DNA from: Aquilaria yunnanensis
Lineage: Eukaryota > Streptophyta > Magnoliopsida > Malvales > Thymelaeaceae
Reading direction: 5' to 3'
Assembly: GCA_039654915.1 (NCBI GenBank)
Contig: CM077596.1
Span: forward strand, 57,348,501-57,412,500
DNA length: 64,000 nucleotides
The notes under the pieces are model-generated. The model made no database searches. It was not told the DNA's origin and worked only from the letters and a program-made list of their open reading frames with translations. Shown here piece after piece: positions 32,533 through 43,139 of this stretch (its first letter is position 1; every line of letters starts with the position of its first letter). The position numbers and the translations under genes are program-made.

Positions 32533-34466
32533 TGTTGACACCCAATTTTGTCCGTGTACTAACTTTTTGTTAAGTTTTAGATTAGGAAAATTAGTTTAGG
32601 GGGCATTTTCATTTTTTGGGACTATTTGGTCATTTGTTAGAATTTTGGCTCATTTTTATCATTTTTAGGGTTTTTTTTGCACAATTAGTTAATCTAGTCA
32701 CATTTAGGATATATTGATATTTTTTAAATAGTCATCTAGGGTAGAAATAGGAGTTAATTTAGTTTAGGTACTAATTTGGAGTCTTAAAAGTCTTGTGGGG
32801 TCAATTTGGACAAAAAGAAAAAGTTTGGGAGAAAACGGGCGAGCAAAATTCAAAGGTTTGGGGCAAATCTACCAATTTTAGAGAGTTTGAGCCAAATCTG
32901 GCAATTTTAGGAAATTTTAGGAAAAATCTAGGATTTTTGCAAAGTTTTGGGTCAAATTGACATTCGTACAGAACTTAGGGCAGAATAGGCAGATTGGGAG
33001 TTTTATTGGACTGAAACTATTAATTTCACCAGATTATATCATAATTGGACCAAAACTTCTTCAAATTTGATTTGGATGGATTTTAAACTCTAAAAAGAAG
33101 TGTTAATCACTTTTTAAGCCCACACTAGTATAAACATGCCTCAAATTTTGAGAGAAATGGATAGAAAAATGAAACCCTAAGCTCTAGTCTCGAAAAAAGG
33201 AAAAACAGCAGCCTTGAACCCCTGCCTCTCCTCCCTTCTTCCCAGAAAACCTAAACCTTTTCCCTCTGCCGCCGTCAACCTCCGATCTACTCTTTTCCCT
33301 TCCCCGTCCACGTTCCTGTCGCTGCTCCCCGACGTCGCGCCACCTTGCCCAGATGCCTCCTGTTGTCGTTCACGCCTAGCCGAAGGAAAATGCTGCCGCG
33401 ATCCCCCCTCTGCTCAGCCTCTATGCCGTCGGCCAGCCGTTCGTCCGCCCGCGTCGTCGCCGCCTCTCCTCGTCTCAGCCTCGTCGCCCATCAAAGCTCT
33501 GCTCTCCGCCGTCCCTGATTGGTTGATCGATCGCCTGAATCGAAGGAGAAGAGCGAAACCCGGATCGCGACCCGCGAAACTGTCCGGATCCGACCAAGCC
33601 CCTTTACTTTTTCGGTATAACTCCCCTTTAGCCCTTCTGATTTTCTGTTTTGTTCATACAAGTCACTAACTTTCTTTTCTTTTCAGATTGATCATTGACA
33701 GCAAGTTTTTTTTTTTTTATTTTGTTCTTCTTTGTTTCTTTTCTTATTTGTTTGTTTTTGGTCATGCATTAAATGTAGCCATTAAGTCCACATAAGAATA
33801 TAACCTAGCGTGTTTGTTTTCATTTTATTTTGTTTTTCTTAAATCATTTTAGTTATTTTATTTTCTTTTAATTTTAGGATCATGCGATTTTGTTTAGACC
33901 TCATAATGTGTCTTAAAAAGTAAAGAGTAATGATATAAAAATAATTAGTAAATTAATTGCTCAAGTATGCTTATTTTTTTTTCATCATCTAGGAATGAGG
34001 AAGAGATTTAATAAGAGTCAATTTCCTAACACATGGCAAATTTCAAAGATCCGTTCTTGGTGATTTGATAAAATCTCGAGACGATCATTCGTTCGAATCC
34101 AATTGGTCTGATAAGACTCACGGGCTAGAACAAGATGTTCCTTTTAAATTCTTGGTGGATTTGATAAAATTTTGAGATTTCAAGGACGTCTAGGATTCCA
34201 TATCCGGTTGGTCTGATAAGATTCACGGTTTGGAATTAAATTAAATAAAATTCATTAAAATTATTTTCAATCAAAGATTAGGTTAAGAAACAAAAGATTT
34301 AGGAAAAGATAAAACTGAACCCCATGGTACCAATTTTCGGGCGCTTTAATAAGGTTATTTTAGTGTAACCGACTCACGATCTTAGAATCTCTCGCAGACC
34401 ATAACCGGTATCCAATCGACCTAGGTAAATTGATTGGTGGCGACTCCTAAAAATCACATTGCTACA
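32533..34466 (+). repeat. 3' LTR of the Tat element, full length (1934 bp)
   Basis: Starts TGTTGACACC and ends AAATCACATTGCTACA, the same ends as the solo LTR at 45490-47184. TATAAAC at 33129-33135 is the likely TATA box. A CpG-rich, pyrimidine-rich block at 33225-33600 resembles a plant gene 5' region and can be read as a Ser/Pro/Arg-rich frame (33214-33669). TTTCTTTTCAGATTG at 33675-33689 looks like a splice acceptor. The last part (34080-34466) holds two related GGTTGGTCTGATAAGA/CGAGACG blocks. Confidence 0.92.
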
Positions 34467-35262
34467 GGTTGAATGGTATAAGATTTAAGTTCTTATGGTA
34501 TGAGATTTAGGTTATAGTATAGGATTCAGGTTAACTGGTATAAGATTTATGTTAAATGGTATGAGATTCAGGTTAATTGGTATGAGATTTAGGTTCTTAT
34601 GGTATGAGATTTAGGTTAATTGGTATAAGATTTAGGTTTAAAAGGTATGATATTTAGGTTCTTATGGTATGAGATTCAGGTTAACTGGTATAAGATTTAG
34701 GTTGTTATTTATGGTATCAGATTCAGGTTTTTGTGGTATGAGGTTTAGGTTAAATGGTATAACATTCAAATTCTTATGATATGAGATTTAGGTTATAGTA
34801 TAGGATTCCAGTTAAGTGGTATGAGATTCAGGTTATGGTATAGGATCCTGGTTAAGTGGTGTGAGATTCAGGTTTTATGGTTTGAGATTCTAGTTGTTGT
34901 GATATCATATTCAGGTTAACTGGAATGAGATTCAGGTTAAATGGTATGATATTCAAGTGCTTGTGGTATGAGATTCTGGTTGTTGTGGTATAAGATTGAG
35001 GTGAAGATGTATGAGATTTAGGTTCATGTGGTATAAGATTTAGGTTCTAGTGGTATCAGATTTAGGCTGTTGTGGTGTCAAATTGAGATTCAACTGGTAT
35101 GAGATTTAGTTTATGTGGTATCAAATTTAAGTTAAGTGGTATTAAATTAAGGTTTAGCTGGTATGAGATTTAGGTTATGTGGTATTAGATTTAGATTTAA
35201 CTAGTATGATATTCAGGTTATGTGATATCAGGTTTAGGTTATGTAGTATTAGATTTAGGTTT
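34467..35262. repeat. Minisatellite, same 20-21 bp unit (right block)
   Basis: Continuation of the array at 21105-22720 after the retrotransposon. Units such as GGTTAAATGGTATGAGATTC and GGTTCTTATGGTATGAGATT run to about 35262 and grade into TTTAGGTTTAGG phrases. Confidence 0.9.
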
Positions 35263-35965
35263 AGGATTAGAGTTTAGGGTTAGAGATTAAGGATTAAGGT
35301 TATATTAAGGTTTAGGGAATAAGGTTATGGTTAAGGTTAGGGTTAGTGTTAGTGTTAGACTTGGGCCTTAGGCTGATGGATTAGGGTTAGGATTAGAGTT
35401 AGGGTTATGGTTAGAGTTATGTTTAAGGATTTAAGGTTAGGGTTAATAATTGGTTTAGGATTTACGATTAAGATTAAAGTTAGGGTCACATGTAATGTTA
35501 GAGGTTTTTCATCGAACAATTCACTAAATATACAATTAGGGTTTAGGGATAGGGTTAGAGATTAGGGTTGATGTTTAAGGTTAGTGACTGGTTAATGGTT
35601 TAGGATTAGGTTAGGATTAGAGTTAGGGTTAGTTTTTTCGTTGAGGGATTTAAGGTTTAGGGTTTATAGTAGGTTTAGGGTTTAGGATTATAGATTAGAA
35701 TTAGAGTTAGGGTTAGGTTTTTGGCTTTTTAGATGTAAGCTTTAGGGTTTAGGATTAGGGATTAGGGATTAGGGATTAGGGTTTAGGATTATGGATTAGT
35801 GATTAAGGTTAGGTTAAGGTTTAGAGAATAAGGTTATGGTTTGGGTTAAGAATTAGGGTTTTTAATGTTACGATTTACGATTAGGGATTAGGGTTTAGGG
35901 TTAAGGATTAAGATTAGGTTAAGGTTTAGGGAATAGGGTTATGATTAGGGTTTAGGATTTTTGCT
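35263..35965. repeat. Interstitial telomere-like repeats (TTTAGGG type, degenerate)
   Basis: About 700 bp dominated by variants of the plant telomere repeat: TTTAGGG, ATTAGGG, GTTAGGG and AAGGTTA. A short regular stretch GGATTAGGGATTAGGG lies near 35756-35785. All units run in the same strand sense. The tract directly adjoins the minisatellite, so both probably share an origin. Confidence 0.88.
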
Positions 35966-37889
35966 AAATATTGTACTAATCCCTGTTATTTTCCTTATTT
36001 TGTATTTTAGTCTCCAGTATTTCTAAACACTCCAAAAAAGGATATTATATTATGACTATATGAGGTGATTGGAATAACTTGTCACGAGCTACAAAGTTAG
36101 TTACAAAGTTAGATGATTGACATAGACTAAGTTGCAAGTTAAACGACCAACATAAAACGAGTTTAAGTTAAGAGATTAACTTATTCGAGTTAGCCAAGTT
36201 AAAGAGTTCTTGAAATCAGGAGGCCTTAAAATTTTTTTTTACATGGTTTAGGGTTTAGTGTTTTAACTAAAATCAACTTAATCTAATATGACTTATTTTT
36301 ATTTTTACATCTTTTTCATCTAAAACCAATTTCATAACTAAGTCAATACTATGAAGATGTGATAATCCATTCGAAATAAAATTTTTATGATGTTGTTAAT
36401 TTCTATGAATTTATCTTTTTTAATGTCTAAGAAAGAAAAATTCATAAAAAATTTAATAGTAGCATAGAAATTTTACAATTAATAGGTTATTTCACCTAAA
36501 TAAAATTATTATTATTTCACCTAAATAAAATTATCTTTCAATTAAATTGTTTTTCAATAAAAAAATATGTAAATTAAAACTTTATTTGCATTTTTATGGG
36601 AATGTGTTTTTAAGAATTGCCACCAATCAATTTTTCTAGGTTGATTAAACATGTTATATGGTCTATGAAACCAATCAAATTTCAAAAAAATAAATCTATC
36701 TTCAAACTTTACCAAGTCTACCAAGAACAATTTACTTAAAAATTTATTAAGTATTTTAGCATGTTTCAATTGATTTTTTTACTTCTTAAAAATAGTAAGT
36801 AAATTAAAATTTTTAAATAATTGGATAAGTATCCTAAAATTATAATCCTTTATATGATCAATTCTTCACCTAAAAAAATACTTTAATAATTTTTACTAGA
36901 AAAAAAATGCTAACGTAATTTCAATCTGTTGATAGTTTTTACACAATTATCAAATAAATAAAATTGTTTTCTTCTTAGTAAATATAAAAAATAACTAAAA
37001 AAATTATAAAAACTGAAACTACTAGAAGATGTGTAAATTAAAATTGAATTTAGGATTTTAGAAATTTTAACAAATGGTATAAAAAACTACAGGGGGGAAG
37101 ACGTATATTCATAAACTTAGCGATGCATTTTCATGATTTCTGTTGCTATCAATCGATATGCTATTATTACATTTTATCCATGATAATAAAACCTATAAAT
37201 TTATTAAAAATTATAATAAACTCTTTATGAGCTTAATCTTTCCTTCTAAAAACTAAGAATAAGTAAATTTCAATCAAATTTATTTCTCAAGTATTGCCAA
37301 TATCAATATTTACAAATTCCAAAGCCAACCATCGAATACAAATCTATCATAAAAAGAAAAGAAAACATAAAAGTCATGCTTGATTTGGTTCAAACTCGAC
37401 CACATCATGCCACATGAACAAACAATGCTTTTCAATGTCAACCCTGTTAGAGAAGATTAAAATGAAAATTAATACGAAAGTTCATGCTCATAGGGTAACA
37501 TGGAGTATACTAAGTCTATGCTGCAAAATCAAGTATAGGTTTTAGCTCCTTAGAATTGCAGAATTACCTTTCCAGATTGAACCAGATCTGCCCTTAAACC
37601 CAACCAAACAACAAAAAAAAAATCAGTACTTTTGTAACATGCTTTTCATTGGGTTCAAAACCATTTGGCTATCACTAAAACCACAAGTCATATTGTTTAG
37701 AATAAACAGTTATCTACATATTAATTTTCAGCTAAAGATGCAAAGCACACAAATTATCATAAATTTCATAACAAGCCATAAAGATAAAGTCATTGTTACG
37801 AATTTCAAAACAACCATAGTTCAGTTAGGGAAGTTTATAAAATCACCCCGATATTCAAATCACAATCTGTCAAATGCTGAAAAAACTAG
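35966..37889. other. AT-rich DNA without a recognisable gene
   Basis: No coding region, RNA gene or transposon terminus recognised. Frames at 36554-36769 and 37639-37899 are chance frames in AT-rich DNA. Confidence 0.6.
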
Positions 37890-38203
37890 ACATATGTAGG
37901 CACATTCAAGCAAAGTTCCAACTTTAAACACACACTGCATGATTTATGGTCGAATTTACCTCCAAGCGGTATATCAAGGCTGCTGCCCAGAATTTCAGAC
38001 AGAGTAACCTACTTAATGAAATCTAATAAAACACACGGATGTCCAAACATATGTAGGCACATTCAAGCAAAGTTCCAACTTTAAACACACATTGCATGAT
38101 TTATGGTCGAATTTACCTCCAAGCGGTATATCAAGGCTGCTGCCCAGAATTTCAGACAGAGTAGCCTACTTAATGAAATCTAATAAAACACATGGATGTC
38201 AAA
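37890..38203. repeat. 157-bp tandem duplication
   Basis: ACATATGTAGGCACATTCAA begins at 37890 and again at 38047, and the following 150 bases are nearly identical. The few changes include ACACACTGC/ACACATTGC and AGTAACC/AGTAGCC. So few differences point to a young local duplication. No coding role visible. Confidence 0.93.
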
Positions 38204-38960
38204 ACCATAATACAAAAAAATGCACATAAACTAGACACATACATGAACTCTAATACAAGATTTCAGATCAAAAATTTAAGTACATAAATTAACATAAATA
38301 TTGTAATCAGGCCCTTATGCTGGGAACACAGAACCAGTTTCCAGATTTACTAGTATCGCCTAAAACAATTATATAAAATCATAGAAACATCTAAATTGTA
38401 TTCTGTAAACTCAGGGATCTGTTAGACACACATAGTTATCAGTACACAAAATTTCATTAGTACATGTATAGACTACAATTTATCATGGATTTTGTAACAA
38501 TCCACAGAGACAAGATTACTGGTACGAATTCCAGGCAAACTACAGTTCAGTCAAAAACCTCTATAAAATCAACCAAAAATCCAAATCCAAATCCGTAAAA
38601 TTGTGGATAAACTAGAGACATAGTTTTATCATCACATAAATTGGCACATCCAGAAACATAACATAAAAATTATGGTACATTTTGTAAGTGCCCTAGTCAA
38701 CAGAACCAATCACCAGAACACATGTTCTTGTTCAAGCTGAGGAGAATCTGTAGCCGATTGCTCAAAATCCTATTCCACCTAATTTTCAACATATGCCCAG
38801 ATTATTAATAATGCCAGAGAAAGATCTGGGCGTGGAGCTACTCAAAATATTGAATACTTACTCAAAAGACCCAAAATCAAAGTTCCTAGTCTGTAGTGCT
38901 TGTGAGAGCAAAAGTCTCGCCTAAAATGCAAAAAACTCAAAAGCATCAGTTAATCCAAAT
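38204..38960. other. Non-coding stretch with diverged repeats of the neighbouring duplication
   Basis: Contains phrases that recall 37640-37860 (ACAATTTATCATGGATTTTG and TACGAATTCCAGGCAAACTA against ACAAATTATCATAAATTTCA and TACGAATTTCAAAACAACCA). An older, larger duplication of about 750 bp is likely. No gene recognised. Confidence 0.45.
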
Positions 38961-39475
38961 AACATGAACAAGCTATTAGGTTTGACAATTTTCTGACCAT
39001 TATCTTTAGGATTAGAGTCTACGTCTCTAGATCTTCCTCTTTTACTCCTCCAATCGCTTTTCCATTCGCTATCGCATCACCTCTCTTGGAATTGATCAGC
39101 TTCTGCTTCCCCTCTTCAGTTAAACCAGTCAGCTTCTCCTTCCATTCCTTTCACTTCCTTCTTCTTCCGCTCTTTGATTAAAGCCTTCTTTTTGTTTCTT
39201 GGTGTCGAAACGCTGCTGCTTGCAATTGAGAGTTTTGCTGTTCAGATGCTTTGCTCATGTGCCTTCTTCATGGTTATTGCCTTCAGCCAGCTGGGAATGT
39301 TGCTTCTTGCTAAGTGAAGAGAATAGTAAGAACTAGAATCTATTAACATAGGTCCATACGCACCTAATACAATAGGGCTTCCTTTAAACCATGGTATGCT
39401 TTCTTGTCTATTTCCTTCTTCCAAAAAGGGGGCACCCTTATGAAAGTTTTCAAAAAATTCTATCAAATGATAGCT
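38960..39475 (-). pseudogene. Unidentified protein-coding remnant (C-terminal region)
   Basis: Minus-strand frame from about 39475 to 39242 reads FFENFHKGAPFLEEGNRQES, then SIPWFKGSPIVLGAYGPML, then YYSLHLARSNIPSWLKAI. Its composition is that of a real globular protein, not of AT-rich noise. After a stop at 39242 the same phase continues with SSVSTPRNKKKALIKERKKK, EVKGMEGE and two more stops, as a basic C-terminal tail would. TTTTACTTCAG (minus strand, about 39490) could be the acceptor before it. I do not recognise the family. Most likely a retained 3' end of a decayed gene. Confidence 0.45.
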
Positions 39476-40381
39476 TATTCACTGAAGTAAAAAATCACAA
39501 TGAGTAGAACAATAGTTAGATTCTAATACACTTTCACTAACCAGTCTTAAGGATTCTACTGCCATACTAAATTTGGCTATATTCAATGATTTCAACACCA
39601 CAAATCTAACCTATAATGTTAAATGGAAAGATATTGGCAAAAGAACAAAATTCACCAATAAAATAGAGAAAAAAAAGAAAGAAAATATCAGTTTAGTACA
39701 AAAACAAAACCTCTTGGCATGAGCTGAAGATATATCCACAAGAAAGTAGACCAAATGTAGTAACCAATGAAGGATTTCATTTTGAAAGCATGACACGTAC
39801 TAATATATATCCAGGATTTAGCTAAGTGAGTGAAACAGAACCATGTTCTTGATTTTTGCATCGACTTCTATGTGATATAGCTGGCATTCATGAACCTCAC
39901 CGACCTATACAAGACCAGAAGTCATTGTAATCAATCAACATAAAAAGCAAGTAATTTTGTTACATGCAATTAAGTAGGATATAATAAGCAATACTCCTAT
40001 TTATGCTTTTGTACTGCAATGGATAACTATTAACTGGTTTGTACTAGGAACATAGTAGGATTCAATCCTATCATGAATGTTTTTGTGAAGCTACAGCAAG
40101 CATCTGAACTTGAACAATAAGGGTAACTAAACTTCACTACTCTACTAGCTGGAATATAGTTAGTTGTATGGCTTAAACCAACCTTTAACTGTAAATCTGT
40201 AAAGACCAATAAATGAATTGAAAACAAGCTATACGTAGGAATATTTAACATACTTGGGAGCATTGGGAAAGAAGCTTTCCCTACTAAAGGGAAAATACGG
40301 GTTCCATAAGCCTATTCCTCATCCGTCTGCTATAGCTTACAGTCTTTAGTTTCTATGCCTCCGCAACAACATCACCTGATA
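39476..40381. other. AT-rich DNA without a recognisable gene
   Basis: Nothing convincing. Frames at 39611-39796 and 40030-40263 show no family features. The stretch could contain introns of the decayed gene to the left. Confidence 0.45.
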
Positions 40382-40386
40382 ATAGC

Positions 40387-41807
40387 TGTTAAGTGCATAA
40401 ATTCACGGTCAAAGTGGTGACTTTCCGATAACTTTGACCGACATTTTCTTATAACTCTTCCCTGTTGATCTTAGTTTTTCCTGTTTTCTTTGGCTCACTT
40501 CAGGTTGGGACTGTGTTGCGGACAGGGGGGTAGAAGCGGACTCGAGCGGAATGGTGTTTGAACAAAAGAAGCGGGAAAAGGGGAAAATCAAGGCTGGCGA
40601 CACGTCGCCAGAAATCGTGAAGATTGGCGACGCGTCGCCAAAGACATCACTATTCTGATATCTTTTGCCCACCTGGCGACGTGTCGCCAGAAGTCGACCC
40701 AGATTGGCGACGCGTCGCCAACGTCATTCTATTTCGCCGAAAGATCACATTTTTGCTGGTCCCCCACTCCTTCTACTGGATGAGCTGGCCTTTTTAGAGT
40801 AATCCTTATCCCTTTTAGGGTTTAAGGGAGAGGAAGTATAAATATGAGAGGGAAAGAAGAGCTCAAGGACCTCACTTGGCTGATTTTGATCTCTAATCAC
40901 TTTTAGGGATTTTGGATCATCAAGGAAGCGATTTTAGAGCTTGAAGGAGGGGTGATCATTCCTGGGAGCTTAATCTTTGAAGGGTTTCCTTTGGGTTTCT
41001 TCTGTCCTTTCTTTTAGTTGTTGGATTTTCGTGGGTATTTTCATTGTGGGATTTGTGATGATGTTTATTATGTGTTGTGAGTAGTTCATTCTATCTCTCT
41101 AGGGTGACATTCCTTACCTTGCTACTTAATGAATTTGTCTTGTGGTTGTGTATGAGATTCTCTTGTGTTGTCCCTTTCATTGTGCTTATTGATTGTATAA
41201 TGGTAGGCCACCATACCCCATGTGCTAGTTCGCTTAATCCTTGAGAAAGGTTTAATAGGTGATAAAGAGAAATGGGGGGGGCATAGTGTTAACCTAAATT
41301 AGAGACAATCTAGGTGATCACTAGGAGTCAAAAAGAGGTTTGATTCTTTAACCACTCTAAGTTAAAGTTGGAGCTTGAGTAAGGCCCAAGTTAGTTGAGG
41401 GTGAGCAAGGACCCATCTTGAGAAAGAAGTTCTTAATGTGAGATCCTCTTTACCACACATGGAAAATCATACTTGAAGATAAACTTACTTGGGTAGCAAG
41501 AGGTAGGAGTGGAATCCTAGGGAGGTAGTTGCCTTAATTCTAAGCCCTCTCGACAAGTTCTTTCTAGCATATAGGGATTTCTCTTAGAATAATTTCCATT
41601 AAGAACCTCTGTAGGACCTATCACCATCTTTAGACTCACTTCTCTTAGTTTTTAAGTAAGTAACTTGAGTAATTTGAATTTCAAACCTAGGTAGAGTCAC
41701 TAAATTCCCTTGGGACGATACCTCTATTCACCTTTGAGCACACGACAATTCTGTTCTCTTGCGGGTTTTTAAAGGTTATAAATTGATAAACTCTTAGTTT
41801 TACAATA
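40387..41807 (+). mobile_element. Solo LTR carrying four GC palindromes (1421 bp)
   Basis: Begins TGTTAAGTGCATAAATTCAC. Flanks ATAGC at 40382-40386 and 41808-41812 give a 5-bp target duplication if the end is ACAATA (41807), a TG...CA terminus with the last C changed to T; the wider match ATAATAGCTG leaves a few bases of uncertainty. TATAAATA at 40837-40844 is the likely TATA box. The right part has GGGACGATACCTCTATTCAC and CTCTTGCGGG, phrases common near the end of plant gypsy LTRs. A cluster of four palindromes lies upstream of the TATA box. No gene; no second LTR. Confidence 0.75.
40595..40720. repeat. Array of four 16-bp palindromes (TGGCGACGCGTCGCCA)
   Basis: Copies at 40595-40610 (TGGCGACACGTCGCCA), 40625-40640 (TGGCGACGCGTCGCCA), 40674-40689 (TGGCGACGTGTCGCCA) and 40705-40720 (TGGCGACGCGTCGCCA). 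Start-to-start distances are 30, 49 and 31. Two copies are perfect palindromes; the others differ by one base at the centre. The DNA around them is not similar between copies. The same layout recurs at 61102-61227. Confidence 0.95.
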
Positions 41808-41879
41808 ATAGCTGAACACCTAAATCAACCACCTAAACCCATAAAAGACAAAAACAAAAAAAGGTAACGATATTAGAAA

Positions 41880-42300
41880 AAAAAATCAGAAACGAAAATC
41901 AACGATATCATGTAGAGAACCAGGAAATGCTAGGATGTCGTTATCGATTTCTACAACGGCTAACTTGTCCTCGTCGGTAATCCTGGCGGCATCAATGGCT
42001 GACGGATTAAGGGATCAAACCTCCAATTCCAAAGAACCAAAACAGATCTGGCCCAAAGCGTTGGTGGAAGAACCAAAGACGACAGTGTCATTGTTGGGAA
42101 GAAGCTGGCTCACAAGGTTAAACCCAAGTAAAGGAATCCTAGATTAATTCGAGGAAGAAAAATAAAAGAGAGAGAATAAAGATTGAACAAGATGAGAAGA
42201 AGAGATTGATTCAAGGAAGAAAAAAAGAAAGATGTCGATATTTTAAGGAAGAAGAGAAAGAAGAAACTTGTAACCAGCTACATGAGGTTGCCGCCAAACT
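41880..42300 (-). pseudogene. Possible gene fragment, unidentified
   Basis: Minus-strand reading of 42125-41890 gives LGFNLVSQLLPNNDTVVFGS, STNALGQICFGSLELEV, a stop, then ARITDEDKLAVVEIDNDILA. This has protein-like composition. The upstream side on that strand (42150-42260) is a long CTTTCTTC-type pyrimidine tract, as in plant 5' leaders. The opposite frame (41935-42147, +) is also open. I cannot name the family, and chance cannot be excluded. Confidence 0.3.
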
Positions 42301-43139
42301 CCCTCTTGTTTGATCTCAATCTGATGGCCTAATGAGAAGAGAATAACTGTTTGGGACTAGAATGAAAAAAATATAAAAATTTAATTGTGAGGAATAATTT
42401 AACCAAAATCTAAGCTTTTTGATTGGATGATAGAGAGCTAGTCGGTACTGGTACAGGCCTTGTATTTTAGAACGTTCCTGGTCCGCGATATCAGTATGAC
42501 ATGTGTCAAAGTCCATTTATTGTCCTTAAACCTTTTTTTGTTCAAAACACTTTGTCATGTATTATGTGCTTATGACTCGTGTCAAAGTTATTTTTCTTTT
42601 TAAATTAGACCCAAGTTTGACCTTTTAAATTTAATTAGCATTATATTATTATTTTTTTTCCAAATTGAGTTGACCATTTAAAGAGGCTAAAATTTTATAT
42701 TATCAATTTAATTGAAGTAATATTAGTATTTGACAAACAGTAATAGAAACAAAAAAGAAAACCATGCATACATATAATTTGAGAACCTAAGTAATTTATT
42801 GCAATAAGTATAAAGGTAAATTTTATATATGGGTTTACTAACCTTTAATCTCATGGGATAACTAATATATTCAGGATAAAACAAAAAAATAGATGTAGGG
42901 TGCCCCAATGAAAATTACGTAAATATAATCTCTAATTTATTTGCTTTTTAGCTTAGATAAAACAAACTATTAAAATGTAAAATTAACACTAGAAAAATTA
43001 TTTTGCTTCAATATCCATGTTTTATATAAGCTAAATTTCATCCTAAATTTTTTAGTCCATTTTCATTCTAAACTGACTAAAAATATTTTTATTTGTCACT
43101 AAGTGCATTTTGTTAACTCAACCAAAAGTTGTTACATAA
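42301..43139. other. AT-rich DNA without a recognisable gene
   Basis: No feature supported. Frames at 42316-42516 and 42723-42908 look like chance. Confidence 0.55.

Larger units (their letters stand above)
22721..34466 (+). mobile_element. Tat-lineage Ty3/gypsy retrotransposon (11.7 kb)
   Basis: Bounded by TGTTGACACC at 22721 and GCTACA at 34466, with the exact 5-bp target duplication GGTTG at 22716-22720 and 34467-34471. Order: partial 5' LTR, gag, protease, G-patch, RT, RNase H, second RNase H, integrase, repeat-rich 3' region, polypurine tract and full 3' LTR. A second RNase H between RT/RH and integrase marks the Tat (Ogre/TatIV-V-like) lineage. Pol is broken by stops and at least two frame changes, so the element is defective. 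LTR similarity over the shared 1.17 kb is high by eye, suggesting a fairly recent insertion into the minisatellite. Confidence 0.93.

Noticed and set aside
35263..35965. True chromosome end
   Set aside because: The repeats are degenerate, and ordinary sequence with further genes and transposons follows for 28 kb on the right.
40595..40720. CRISPR-like array of palindromic repeats
   Set aside because: Repeats are 16 bp, irregularly spaced (30/49/31), only four, in a plant LTR, with no cas genes; the genome is eukaryotic.
41935..42147. Small plus-strand gene (70 codons)
   Set aside because: The opposite strand reads at least as protein-like with a pyrimidine-rich leader upstream; neither could be assigned, so only a weak fragment call was kept.
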